From Betaproteobacteria bacterium (lineage in GTDB: Bacteria; Pseudomonadota; Gammaproteobacteria; Burkholderiales; Burkholderiaceae): a DNA stretch of 16,530 bases. Both the position numbers and the translations under genes were made by a program. The notes beneath the pieces were generated by a model that saw nothing but the letters and a program-made list of their open reading frames with translations, was not told where the DNA came from and searched no databases. Shown here piece after piece: positions 7,213 through 15,023 of the stretch (position 1 is its first letter; each line of letters starts with the position of its first letter). Where the stretch lies: contig RFXC01000080.1 of assembly GCA_009921765.1 (NCBI GenBank), positions 1 through 16,530 of the forward strand. The letters run 5' to 3'.

Positions 7213-8307
7213 ATGAAACAACTGTTCGTCCTCGTTACTGCGGTTCTGATCGGCGCGCTCTCCGGTTGCGGCGGCTCGTCGGTCGGCTTCAACGTCTACA
7301 CCGCTGGCGACAGCCTGACCGACTCGGGCACCTTTGGCTTTCGCTTCACCCTTGCAGGCACCGCTACTGCACCCAACCGGGTCTGGCCCGAACTGGTCGC
7401 AGCGTCGCTGGTCATGACCGAACCCTGCGCGCGATACAAGGGCGACCCGGCCACAGGCATTGTGGAAACCAATCCGGCAGCACTCAGCTGTACCGGCTAC
7501 GCGGTGGGTGGCGCGCGCATCAACCCCAGTGGCCAGACCAATGATTCCACCCCTTACTCCGTGCTCAAGCAGATCCGCGATCTGGTGGGCGAACGTCGCA
7601 CCCTGGGCGACCGCGACCTGGTCCTGATCTCGGGCGGTGCCAACGACGCGGCCGACCTGTTCGCGCTGTGGCTGAAGGCGCAGGACAACACTCCCGCCTC
7701 CGCGGCCAATTACCTGGCGCTCCTCAAGGAACTGTTGACCGACGCAGAACTCGCTGGAGAAGCCGACCCCAACAAGCGGGCCATTCTCTACATGGTCAAG
7801 CTCGCCAATACCTTGGCCGACACGGTGCGCGATCAACTGCTGGCCAGCGGCGCGCGTCGCGTTCTCTTTGCCAACCTCCCCGATCTCACCCGTACGCCCA
7901 AACTGCAGGCGGTGCTCACCCCGCTGCAGCAGCCGGCCCTTTTCACGTTCGCACGGGAACTGTCGGTGCAGTTCAACGACCAGTTCGCCAGACGTTTCGC
8001 CAACGATAGCCGCGTGGCCATTTACAGCTTGCTTGACGCGCTCGATGCCTGGGTCACCGACCCGCCGCCCGAATTCACGCAGGTCACAACGCCCGCTTGC
8101 CCGGCCACGCCCAATGCGCCCACACCCACCTACGACCTCAGCAAATGCACGGCCCCACTTCTGTTATCGGCGGACGTCGCACAGGGACGGCAGGGCAACT
8201 GGTGGGATCGCTATCTGTTCGCAGACGACTTCCACCCCACGCCGCGCGGTCATGCCGAGGCGGCCGCTCAGGTGGTGCAGATCCTCCGCTTACGCGGCTG
8301 GAACTGA
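7213..8307 (+). CDS. GDSL/SGNH-family esterase/lipase, predicted lipoprotein
   Basis: This 364-residue protein is a serine hydrolase of the GDSL/SGNH type, likely an esterase or lipase anchored in the envelope. The N-terminus MKQLFVLVTAVLIGALSGC is a lipoprotein signal with Cys19 as the lipidated residue; Gly at +2 suggests outer-membrane sorting. Catalytic blocks appear in order: GDSLTDSG with nucleophile Ser34, the block-II glycine near GYAVGGARI (95-103), the block-III SGGAND with Asn144, and the C-terminal ADDFHPT with Asp338 and His341. Length fits secreted GDSL enzymes. A longer frame starts at 7066, but only the ATG at 7213 puts a lipobox at the N-terminus; the Shine-Dalgarno is weak (AGG at 7200-7202). 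The gene faces away from the MFS gene and converges on the epimerase gene with a 26-bp gap. Substrate unknown. Confidence 0.92.
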   Translation: MKQLFVLVTAVLIGALSGCGGSSVGFNVYTAGDSLTDSGTFGFRFTLAGTATAPNRVWPELVAASLVMTEPCARYKGDPATGIVETNPAALSCTGYAVGGARINPSGQTNDSTPYSVLKQIRDLVGERRTLGDRDLVLISGGANDAADLFALWLKAQDNTPASAANYLALLKELLTDAELAGEADPNKRAILYMVKLANTLADTVRDQLLASGARRVLFANLPDLTRTPKLQAVLTPLQQPALFTFARELSVQFNDQFARRFANDSRVAIYSLLDALDAWVTDPPPEFTQVTTPACPATPNAPTPTYDLSKCTAPLLLSADVAQGRQGNWWDRYLFADDFHPTPRGHAEAAAQVVQILRLRGWN

Positions 8308-8333
8308 TCGCCCGCCACCTCCGCGAACTGGTG

Positions 8334-9350
8334 TCACAGTCCGGGCCAGCCGGCTCGGCGCGCCGCCTCACGCCAGGCGATAAAGTCGGTCAATGCGGGG
8401 TCGGCCAGGAACTGCGGGGCATATCCGGTGTCGCGCACCAGCCGTTCAATGCGCATCGGCGAGCGACGCGCCACCTTGCCCCGTCCTGCAGTCGCCCGCG
8501 CGGCGTCGTCCACCATCTCGGCATGGAAGCCAGGAAACCGCGCAGATAGCCGCTGGCACCAGTCCGCCACCGACCACCGCCGCCCCGCCGACAGGTGATA
8601 CACCGGCTCGGGCGGGCTGTCGGCGCGGGCAAGCAGCCCCGCCAGACCGCGCGCCACATCGCGCGAATACACCCAGTCGTCGGCGCAGTCCGCATGCACT
8701 GTCACGCTCGCCGATTGCTCAGCGAGCCGGGTCAGTTGCAGCGGCAGACTGAGGGTATCGCGCACGCCGGTGTCGTATTCCCAGCGACCAAACACCATGC
8801 CCAGGCGTACGACGGTCACGTCGAGCGCACGGGTGGCGCGGTAGCGGACCGCGATCCGTTCAGCCGCGAACTTGGTGATGCCGTAGAGGGTCTCGGGCCA
8901 GACGGGACTCGCCTGTTCATCCAGTTCCGGCGACAGCAGCCCGCCCGCGCCGAAGATCGATCCGGTCCCCAACTGAAGTACGCGGGGCACGCGGTGCCGG
9001 AGGGCAGCCTCGAGCACCTCGATGGTACCGAGCACGTTCACTTCGGCGACGCTGCGCGCCGCACGCACCTCGCGGGCCGCGTCCGCAGTGACCGCGGCAG
9101 CGTGCACCAGGCGATCGACCGGAAACGCGCGGAGCACCGCATCCAGGTCGGTTGCCGACAACACATCGCCCGTCACCACAGAGAGCTGCTCGGCCGACTC
9201 GCCCAGCAAGGCACGCGTTCCCTCGGGGAGCAAACCAGGGCCAAACAGCACCACCCGCTGCCCGCGACCGAGCAGTTCCTCGGCCAGGTTGAGGCCGACA
9301 AATCCCGTGCCGCCGGTGATCAGCGTGGCAGGCTCGAGCGTGTTGCTCAT
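8334..9350 (-). CDS. NAD-dependent epimerase/dehydratase (extended SDR)
   Basis: This 338-residue protein is an extended short-chain dehydrogenase of the epimerase/dehydratase class. The N-terminal nucleotide-binding motif is TGGTGFVG (12-19). VHAAAVTAD (82-90) is the usual segment after strand beta4, GTGS places the catalytic Ser131, and YGITK places Tyr156 and Lys160. A C-terminal substrate domain follows, with VYSRDVARGLAGLL and YHLSAG as in sugar-nucleotide and uronate-type enzymes. The frame is open upstream to 9566, but the ATG at 9350 overlaps the stop of the Bug gene by 4 bp (ATGA) and starts just ahead of the Rossmann strand, so it is preferred. Coupling to a periplasmic binding-protein gene points to a catabolic task, such as oxidising the imported ligand; this is inference and sugar-nucleotide chemistry remains possible. 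Confidence 0.88.
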   Translation of the reverse strand: MSNTLEPATLITGGTGFVGLNLAEELLGRGQRVVLFGPGLLPEGTRALLGESAEQLSVVTGDVLSATDLDAVLRAFPVDRLVHAAAVTADAAREVRAARSVAEVNVLGTIEVLEAALRHRVPRVLQLGTGSIFGAGGLLSPELDEQASPVWPETLYGITKFAAERIAVRYRATRALDVTVVRLGMVFGRWEYDTGVRDTLSLPLQLTRLAEQSASVTVHADCADDWVYSRDVARGLAGLLARADSPPEPVYHLSAGRRWSVADWCQRLSARFPGFHAEMVDDAARATAGRGKVARRSPMRIERLVRDTGYAPQFLADPALTDFIAWREAARRAGWPGL

Positions 9351-10354
9351 TGCGATTCGATCTTCGCCGCGGACACCACAGCGCGCCACTTGCTGGCCTC
9401 GTCGGCGATGAAAGATGCACTTCGTGCAGGATCCATCACCAGCGGCTGACAGGCCATGGCAGCGAGCCTCGCGGTGTAATCGGGATCCGTCACCACGCGC
9501 TCGTGGAGCGCACGCAGCGCACCGCGAACCTCGGGCGGGGTTTTGGAGGGCACAGAAACCGCCCACCAGGTGCTCGACAACATCGCCTGAACGCCAGCCT
9601 CGGCGAAGGTGGGCACCTCGGGCAATTGCGGCAGTCGTGAATCATGGGCCACGGCGAGCGCTCGCAGCTTGCCACTGTCGATATGGGCGCGCAGCGTGGT
9701 GAGATCATTGACCGTCATATCGGCCTCGCCAGACAGCACTGCCAGTGTGGCGGGTCCACCCCCTTTGTACGGCACATGGAGCAGATCGATTCCCGCACGC
9801 AGCTTCAGCAGCTCACCGCCCATCTGCACGATGCTGCCCGGGCCCGCCGACGAAAAACTCAGCCGCCCCGGCTCACGCTTGGCCGCTGCGACCAGTTCCT
9901 CCACTGTCCGCGCGGCCAGGCCTGCTCGCACCGCGAGCAGATGCGGTGCAATCGCCACCAGACCGATCAGGCTGAGATCGCGCGCAGCGTCATACGGGAG
10001 TTTGCGGATCAGCAGTTCATTGATCACCTGAGTGCTGGTTGATCCGAAGAGAATCGTATGACCACTGGGCGCTGCGGCCACCACCGCCTGGGTACCGATC
10101 ACGCCCGCCGCGCCAACACGGTTTTCGACCACCACATTCTGGCCAGCAACCCGGGCCAGGTGCTGCGCATAAAGACGGCCGACGATGTCGGCGGGGCCGC
10201 CCGCCGGAAACGGGACCACCAGGGTGAGCGGCCGGTCGGGGAAACCGGGTGAAGCTCCGCTCTGTGCCAGGACCTGGCTGCCTGCGGCTGCAATCGGCAA
10301 CGACAAGGTGAGGCGGCGCAATGTATCCGGCCGCGTGTCGGAGATGAATTTCAT
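9347..10354 (-). CDS. Bug/TctC-family tripartite tricarboxylate transporter substrate-binding protein
   Basis: This is the second Bug protein of the window, also 335 residues. It has a signal peptide at about 1-30 (RRLTLSLPIAAAGSQVLA, cleavage before QSG), again with paired arginines. The canonical ligand loop VVPFPAGGPADIVGR is at 46-60, with Asp56 as the usual ligand contact. Family segments VVVENRVGAAGVIGTQAV and LLHVPYKGGGPATLAVLSGE are clear. It differs throughout from the first Bug protein, so it is not a recent duplicate and probably binds another ligand. The start at 10354 has a GAGGGG Shine-Dalgarno 5 bases upstream. Its stop overlaps the epimerase start (ATGA). No tctA/tctB genes are nearby. 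Confidence 0.95.
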   Translation of the reverse strand: MKFISDTRPDTLRRLTLSLPIAAAGSQVLAQSGASPGFPDRPLTLVVPFPAGGPADIVGRLYAQHLARVAGQNVVVENRVGAAGVIGTQAVVAAAPSGHTILFGSTSTQVINELLIRKLPYDAARDLSLIGLVAIAPHLLAVRAGLAARTVEELVAAAKREPGRLSFSSAGPGSIVQMGGELLKLRAGIDLLHVPYKGGGPATLAVLSGEADMTVNDLTTLRAHIDSGKLRALAVAHDSRLPQLPEVPTFAEAGVQAMLSSTWWAVSVPSKTPPEVRGALRALHERVVTDPDYTARLAAMACQPLVMDPARSASFIADEASKWRAVVSAAKIESQ

Positions 10355-10359
10355 GAAGG

Positions 10360-10365
10360 CCCCTC
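10360..10365 (-). promoter_or_regulatory. Shine-Dalgarno site of the second Bug gene
   Basis: GAGGGG on the minus strand, 5 bases before the ATG at 10354. It lies in the 55-bp gap after the NMT1-like gene, which otherwise shows no clear terminator or promoter. Confidence 0.5.
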
Positions 10366-10409
10366 GTCAAGTCAAAGCATCAGACCGCCAGGAGGCGCGC
10401 CCGCGCCCC

Positions 10410-11324
10410 TCAAAGTGGCGCGACGATACTGTCGAACGCCGCGGCCTGCTGCACAAACCCGCCCGCGAGCAGGCTCTCTCTCAGGCGGTCAACACCGTGG
10501 CGCGACACCTGGGGCGATGTCGACCAGACCCCAGAGGACACATAGCGCGACACCGCAGCCCGGAGCACATCCAGGCTCACGCCCGGGAAACGGGGCGCAA
10601 TGCACTGCGCAAGCGCGTCCGGTCCCTCGGTGGCAATCCACTGCTGTGCGCGGCCGAGTGCACGCTGGAGCGCAGCGACAGGCTGCCGATGCCGCGCTAG
10701 GGTGCGCCGCGCGGTGATGAAGGTGGTATAGCAACAGGCGCCGCGGGTGCTCGCTGCGTACACCACCGAAGCGAACCCGTCGCGCTCGAGCCGGCTCACA
10801 TGGGGCTCGAACAACTGAATCACATCGACCGCACCGCCGCGAAGCGCATCGATCTGGTCGGTCATGGACAGGCCCGTTGCCACCCGTCCGCCAGCCACCA
10901 TGTCGGCCGGATCAATCCCGGCATCCCGCAGATCCTGCTGCAGACACAACCAGGGCGTGGGCACTTCGGAGACCACAGACAGGCGAAGCGAGGCCAGATC
11001 GTGCATCGACATCTGCGCGCTGCGCCGTGCGGCATCTTCGGCACGCATCATGAGGAGGAAGGGGTCGCGCCCCACCACCTCGCCCACACAAATCAGGGAA
11101 GCATCATCGTCGGGCAGCGAGTCGCGGTCGCGGAGCACCCGCATCGGGCCACCCCAGGTGAGATCAACCTCGCCTGCACGGACTGCATCGATGGCGCCCC
11201 CGGGGCTCCCTGGGGGCAGCCAATCGATGGTCAGGTTTTCCTGCTGGGCAAACCCCCCGGCCTGCAGCGCATAGAGTGGCGCATAGAACAGCGCCTCGAA
11301 ATTTTCGGCGATTCGCAGCCGCAT
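10410..11324 (-). CDS. NMT1/THI5-like substrate-binding protein lacking a signal peptide
   Basis: This 304-residue protein has the fold of ABC-type binding proteins of the NMT1/THI5/SsuA group, which bind thiamine precursors, sulfonates, nitrate or similar ligands. Its N-terminus MRLRIAENFEALFYAPLYAL, followed by GGFAQQENL and an AIDAVRAGEVDLTWGGP block, is the typical start of the mature domain. No signal peptide or lipobox precedes it. The frame is open upstream to 11453, but that extension (MCMAGLLKHHLCGEP...) is not signal-like and lies inside the permease gene. The ATG at 11324 shares one base with the permease stop (TGATG), which fixes the start and implies coupled translation. No ABC permease or ATPase is present. 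It may act in the cytoplasm, as an enzyme or sensor, or be mis-sorted; the ligand is unknown. Confidence 0.82.
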   Translation of the reverse strand: MRLRIAENFEALFYAPLYALQAGGFAQQENLTIDWLPPGSPGGAIDAVRAGEVDLTWGGPMRVLRDRDSLPDDDASLICVGEVVGRDPFLLMMRAEDAARRSAQMSMHDLASLRLSVVSEVPTPWLCLQQDLRDAGIDPADMVAGGRVATGLSMTDQIDALRGGAVDVIQLFEPHVSRLERDGFASVVYAASTRGACCYTTFITARRTLARHRQPVAALQRALGRAQQWIATEGPDALAQCIAPRFPGVSLDVLRAAVSRYVSSGVWSTSPQVSRHGVDRLRESLLAGGFVQQAAAFDSIVAPL

Positions 11325-12673
11325 CAGCGGCGACGCTCGGCAATCGAAAGCACGATCAGAGCCACCAGACCCACTGCCATCACGCCCAGCGAAACATGAA
11401 CGGCATTGCGGCTCGCCGCATAGGTGATGCTTGAGTAAGCCAGCCATGCACACGAGGCGCAGAAGACCAGGGGCGTGAACGGATACCAGGGCACGCGAAA
11501 TTCATCGCCCCCTCCGGGCTCGCGGCGCAGGATGAACACCGCAATACCCACCATCAGCAGAAAACTCCAGAACACCGGCGCCGTGAATTCCACCATGGAC
11601 TCAAACCCGTCGTGCTGCAACAGGCCAAAGACCACCAGGGCAACGCTGATAGCTCCCTGCACCAGCAGCGCAGGCATCGGCATGCCCGCCGACTCGTTCC
11701 AGCGTCCCATGAAGCGCAGCGCTTTCCAGTCGAGCCCCAGCGCAAAGTTGCTGCGCGCACCCACGATCATGGTGGCATTGATGCTGGTCAGGGCTGCGAG
11801 CGCCACGAACAGTCCGAGCGCTTTCTGACCCAGCGGCCCGAACGCCGCTCCCATGACATCGGCCGCGGCAGCTTTCGATTGCGCGAGGCCCTTCAGACCC
11901 AGGCCGTGGATCAGCGCGAGGTTCACCAGCAGATAAATGCCGGTGATCACGAGCAGACTCACGATGATGATGCTCACGATTCGTCTCGGCCCGCCCGCCA
12001 CTTCGGCCGAGATGTAGGCCGCCTCGTTCCAGCCACCGAATGTGAGCAACACAAACACCAGCGCCAAACCCGCCATGCCCAGCGCCGGCGTCGAACTGAA
12101 CATGGGAGGCGTGGTGTCGGCAGGCGCGCTCACCGAAAAACCGGCGACCACCACCGCGAAAAGCCCCGCCACCTCAAATACCGCGAGCACGGTCTGCACT
12201 CGGCCGGAGGCCTGCAGTCCGATCAGATTGACCAGGGTGAGCGTCACGACAATGCCAATCGCCCAGATGGCCGACGAGTGCGCTCCCAGGCTGATCACCT
12301 TGCTCATGTAGTCGCCAAACACGAACGCGAGCAGCGCAATCGAGCCAGTGTTGATCACTGCGGCCTTCGCCCAGGCGTAGAGGAACGCCAGATGCCGGCC
12401 GTAGGCGAGTTCCAGAAAGTGATAATCACCGCCCGCATGCGCATGTCGCGTGGAGAGCTCGGCGTAGCAGAGCGCCCCGGCAATGGAGATGAGGGCACCG
12501 GCCACCCAGATGGAGAGTGCCCAGCCGACATCGCCGCTCACACCGGCCACCATGGAAGGTGTCTTGAAGATGCCGGCACCAATGACGATGCCCACAATGA
12601 TCGCGACCGCTGCGTACGGGCGCAAAAGCCTGGCGGGCTGGCCAGCGCCAGCCCCGGTAACACTCGAATTCAT
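11324..12673 (-). CDS. APC-superfamily amino acid/amine permease
   Basis: This 449-residue inner-membrane protein is an amino acid-polyamine-organocation transporter with about 12 helices. Helix 1 carries the unwound substrate motif VGIVIGAGIF (27-36). Helix 6 has FGGWNEAAYISAEV (212-225), similar to LAT/exchanger-like members. CYAELSTRHAHAGGDYHFL (69-87) is the characteristic segment after helix 2. Length is normal. The start at 12673 is 21 bp after the methyltransferase stop and lacks a clear Shine-Dalgarno, so translation may depend on the upstream gene. Its stop overlaps the next start by one base. The substrate is probably an amino acid, amine or related compound, but cannot be named. 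Confidence 0.92.
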   Translation of the reverse strand: MNSSVTGAGAGQPARLLRPYAAVAIIVGIVIGAGIFKTPSMVAGVSGDVGWALSIWVAGALISIAGALCYAELSTRHAHAGGDYHFLELAYGRHLAFLYAWAKAAVINTGSIALLAFVFGDYMSKVISLGAHSSAIWAIGIVVTLTLVNLIGLQASGRVQTVLAVFEVAGLFAVVVAGFSVSAPADTTPPMFSSTPALGMAGLALVFVLLTFGGWNEAAYISAEVAGGPRRIVSIIIVSLLVITGIYLLVNLALIHGLGLKGLAQSKAAAADVMGAAFGPLGQKALGLFVALAALTSINATMIVGARSNFALGLDWKALRFMGRWNESAGMPMPALLVQGAISVALVVFGLLQHDGFESMVEFTAPVFWSFLLMVGIAVFILRREPGGGDEFRVPWYPFTPLVFCASCAWLAYSSITYAASRNAVHVSLGVMAVGLVALIVLSIAERRR

Positions 12674-12694
12674 GACGGGTTGGGTGAGAAGGCG

Positions 12695-13573
12695 TTACTT
12701 GGGAACGCGGCGCCCTTCGAACCCGTTGCTCGAGTAGAGGCCCACCTGCCCTTTGAGTGTGCCCGCGTCGGTGTAGCTCGCCTTCACGACCTGCAGCTGG
12801 CCGGTGGACGGTGCGAGATAGCGAAACTGCAGCTCGGCCCCTTCAAGCCGCGGGTCAAGCAGCGGCTGCGTTTTGTCGCCCAGGGTGATGGTTCCGCCCA
12901 CGCGCTGATACTTCTGCGTGAGATTCAGCCGGACGTTCACAACGCCGTCCATGCCGTCGAGGTTCCATTGTCCTTCCACCTGAGCCGGCACGATCCAGAA
13001 GTAGCCAGAGCTGCCACCGAACCCGCTGGCACTGGCGCTGAACACCTGATCGGGTTCCCAATCGCCCATGGTGAAGGAATTCGTGACCAGCCGCGTGCCA
13101 GGACGCATCTTGAGCAGAGTGGGACGCAGCCGGAGATTCAGCTCGGGCAGCAGATACATCGAAATGACCGTCGCCTTCGTGAAGTCTTCCTTGAAGATGT
13201 CACCGTTGATGATGGTGACGCGGTCCGACACGCCCGCGCGCTCGGCGTTGCGCTTGGCGAGCGCCGCCATGTCGGGGTTGAACTCGATGCCGACGGCGCG
13301 CGCGCCATGAATGCGTGCGGCCGTGATCGCGATCTTGCCGTCGCCCGCACCCAGATCGAACAGGAGGTCATCCTTGGTGACCTTGGCAACCTCCAGCATT
13401 CGCCGGACCAGGTCGTCGTTGGTGGGCACCCAGACCACGTCCTTGCCGGACTGGCCGACCTGGGGCTGATATTTGTCATCGCCCGACTGGGCATTGGCCT
13501 GCAGGCCGATGGCTGCAAACAGGAGCGCTGCAAGGCCTGAGCGGATCAGGCGGGTGGCGGCAGATGCATTCAT
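12695..13573 (-). CDS. class I SAM-dependent methyltransferase-like protein with signal peptide
   Basis: This 292-residue protein begins with a clear Sec signal peptide (MNASAATRLIRSGLAALLFA, with cleavage after about QANA, residue 28). The Rossmann-type methyltransferase core is at about 45-160: VVWVPTNDDLVRRML precedes motif I LFDLGAGDGKIAI (71-83), the acidic ribose contact is in VGIEFNPDM (94-102), and INGDIF (122-127) is the next motif. This core resembles small protein-lysine methyltransferases of the FAM173/ATPSCKMT kind. The C-terminal half (about 190-292) is beta-rich with no family I recognise. The ATG at 13573 has AGGAAG 9 bases upstream; the frame is open to 13795 but without signal-like sequence. 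It is the first gene of the minus-strand run and diverges from the acyl-CoA dehydrogenase operon. An exported SAM enzyme is odd because SAM is cytoplasmic. Confidence 0.87.
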   Translation of the reverse strand: MNASAATRLIRSGLAALLFAAIGLQANAQSGDDKYQPQVGQSGKDVVWVPTNDDLVRRMLEVAKVTKDDLLFDLGAGDGKIAITAARIHGARAVGIEFNPDMAALAKRNAERAGVSDRVTIINGDIFKEDFTKATVISMYLLPELNLRLRPTLLKMRPGTRLVTNSFTMGDWEPDQVFSASASGFGGSSGYFWIVPAQVEGQWNLDGMDGVVNVRLNLTQKYQRVGGTITLGDKTQPLLDPRLEGAELQFRYLAPSTGQLQVVKASYTDAGTLKGQVGLYSSNGFEGRRVPK

Positions 13574-13816
13574 GTCCGATTTCTTCCTGGGGTCGTGGGA
13601 CAGGTGACAGGTCAGTATGGCTGGCGTGGTGGCAGAGAGGGCGCCGAAATTTAAGGGCTTCCGTCTGTCAGGGGCGACATCTTGAACCCTGACGCTGCCG
13701 GCGGCAAGTATGCCGGAGATCGGGGTAGGGACAGGCTGGCCACACACCTGGCGAGACGCGAGCCACCAGGCTGCCGGTGCGCTGTTATGCTTCAACCCCT
13801 TTCGTCAAGCGCTCCC
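13574..13816. other. divergent intergenic region between the methyltransferase and acyl-CoA dehydrogenase genes
   Basis: The 243 bp should hold promoters for both outward operons. The methyltransferase Shine-Dalgarno (AGGAAG, minus strand) is at 13583-13588. A weak plus-strand candidate is TTGAAC at 13682-13687 with AAGTAT at 13706-13711, an 18-bp spacer, only half matching the -10 consensus. A short AT-rich island (GAAATTTAAG) lies at 13646-13655, and TGCCGGCGGCA at 13696-13706 is a small inverted repeat. No gene was seen. Confidence 0.4.
13583..13588 (-). promoter_or_regulatory. Shine-Dalgarno site of the methyltransferase gene
   Basis: AGGAAG on the minus strand with a 9-base spacer decides the start at 13573, which also gives the signal peptide. 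Confidence 0.65.
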
Positions 13817-14977
13817 ATGACACAACTTGCCGGATTTGAACCCGCCGCCATTCCGGCGGAAGACGAGGCGCTGCGCCCTGAAGTGCGCGCCTTCCTCGCT
13901 CACCACCTGTCGGGCCTGTCGGCCGAAGCGCGGGCCCGCTCATGGTCGGGATACGACCCCGCATTCAGCCGGGCCCTGGGCGCTCGCGGCTGGCTGGGCA
14001 TTACGCTGCCTCGCGAGTACGGTGGTGGCGGCCGGAGCGCCTACGCGCGCTACGTGCTGGTGGAGGAGTTCCTTTGTGCGGGAGCCCCTGTGGGATCGCA
14101 CTGGATCGCCGACCGGCAAAGCGGCCCGCTGATCCTCAAGTACGGCACCGAAGACCAAAAGCGCTTTCACCTGCCGCGGATCTGCCAGGGCGAATCGTTC
14201 TTCTGTATCGGCATGAGCGAGCCCGGATCGGGCTCAGACCTCGCCAGCATCCGAACGCGCGCGCGCCGCAACGACGAAGGCTGGGTGCTGAACGGTCGAA
14301 AAATCTGGACCACCAACGCGCATCACAGCCACTTCATGATCGCCCTGGTCCGCACATCGGGCGAACCGACCGATCGTCATGTCGGGCTCTCGCAGCTGAT
14401 TGTCGACCTGTCCCGACCTGGCGTTACCGTGCGCCCCATCACCGATCTGACCGGTGACCGGCATTTCTGCGAAGTGTTTTTTGATGATGTCCAACTGGGC
14501 CCCGAGGCGTTGATCGGCGCAGAAGGCCAGGGTTGGGCGCAGGTCACCGCCGAACTGGCCTACGAACGAAGCGGCCCCGAACGCATCTACTCCTCCATGG
14601 TGCTGTTCGACGAGTGGCTCGCCTGGATCCGCACGTCGGCCGGTCAAAGCCCGGGCGCTACGCGGCTCGCTGGCCGGATCGCCAGCCATCTGGCTCCCCT
14701 TCGTGCGATGTCGATTGCGGTGACCGCACGGCTGGCTGCGGGCGAAAGCCCGGTGGTCGAGGCCGCCCTGGTCAAGGACCTGGGCACCACCCTTGAACAA
14801 CAGATCCCGGCACTGATCGCCGACGATCTGGCGAGCCGCGACGATCCGTCACAGGTGCCCGCCGAGTTGCTGGCAACGCTTGCCTATGTCACCCGGATTT
14901 CTCCCTCGTTTTCGCTGCGGGGCGGCACGCGCGAAATTCTTCGCGGCATGATTGCCCGCGGCCTGGGGCTGCGCTGA
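13817..14977 (+). CDS. acyl-CoA dehydrogenase, catalytic-type subunit
   Basis: This 386-residue flavoprotein subunit would oxidise an acyl-CoA to the 2,3-enoyl-CoA and pass electrons to ETF. The N-terminal helical domain (about 15-125) contains GWLGITLPREYGGGG. The middle beta domain has the family signature FCIGMSEPGSGSDLASI (129-145) and NGRKIWTTNAHH (159-170). AYERSGPER places Glu250 at the helix-G catalytic position used by isovaleryl- and long-chain-type enzymes, while the alternative SCAD/MCAD glutamate site reads RGGTREIL, with no Glu. The REQFG flavin-diphosphate motif is missing; the next gene carries it. The start at 13817 fits the domain boundary; ATG 13787 and a frame open to 13682 are alternatives, none with a strong Shine-Dalgarno. 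It lies 46 bp before the second subunit. Confidence 0.92.
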   Translation: MTQLAGFEPAAIPAEDEALRPEVRAFLAHHLSGLSAEARARSWSGYDPAFSRALGARGWLGITLPREYGGGGRSAYARYVLVEEFLCAGAPVGSHWIADRQSGPLILKYGTEDQKRFHLPRICQGESFFCIGMSEPGSGSDLASIRTRARRNDEGWVLNGRKIWTTNAHHSHFMIALVRTSGEPTDRHVGLSQLIVDLSRPGVTVRPITDLTGDRHFCEVFFDDVQLGPEALIGAEGQGWAQVTAELAYERSGPERIYSSMVLFDEWLAWIRTSAGQSPGATRLAGRIASHLAPLRAMSIAVTARLAAGESPVVEAALVKDLGTTLEQQIPALIADDLASRDDPSQVPAELLATLAYVTRISPSFSLRGGTREILRGMIARGLGLR

Positions 14978-15010
14978 TGGTCACCGCCCTGAACCCGGCC
15001 CCGACAACCC

Positions 15011-15016
15011 AAGGAG
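15011..15016 (+). promoter_or_regulatory. Shine-Dalgarno site of the second acyl-CoA dehydrogenase gene
   Basis: AAGGAG, 7 bases before ATG 15024, decides that start over the in-frame ATG at 14952, which lies inside the preceding gene. Confidence 0.75.
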
Positions 15017-15023
15017 CGCACGT

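Noticed and set aside
8308..8333. Possible bidirectional terminator between the esterase and epimerase genes
   Set aside because: Only a 4-bp CACC/GGTG pairing with a 10-base loop and no T-tract; too weak to call.
11612..13540. 642-codon open frame on the plus strand opposite the permease and methyltransferase genes
   Set aside because: The product is rich in His, Arg and Gln with no domain or membrane pattern, while the minus strand encodes two clear protein families. It is a GC-driven antisense shadow.
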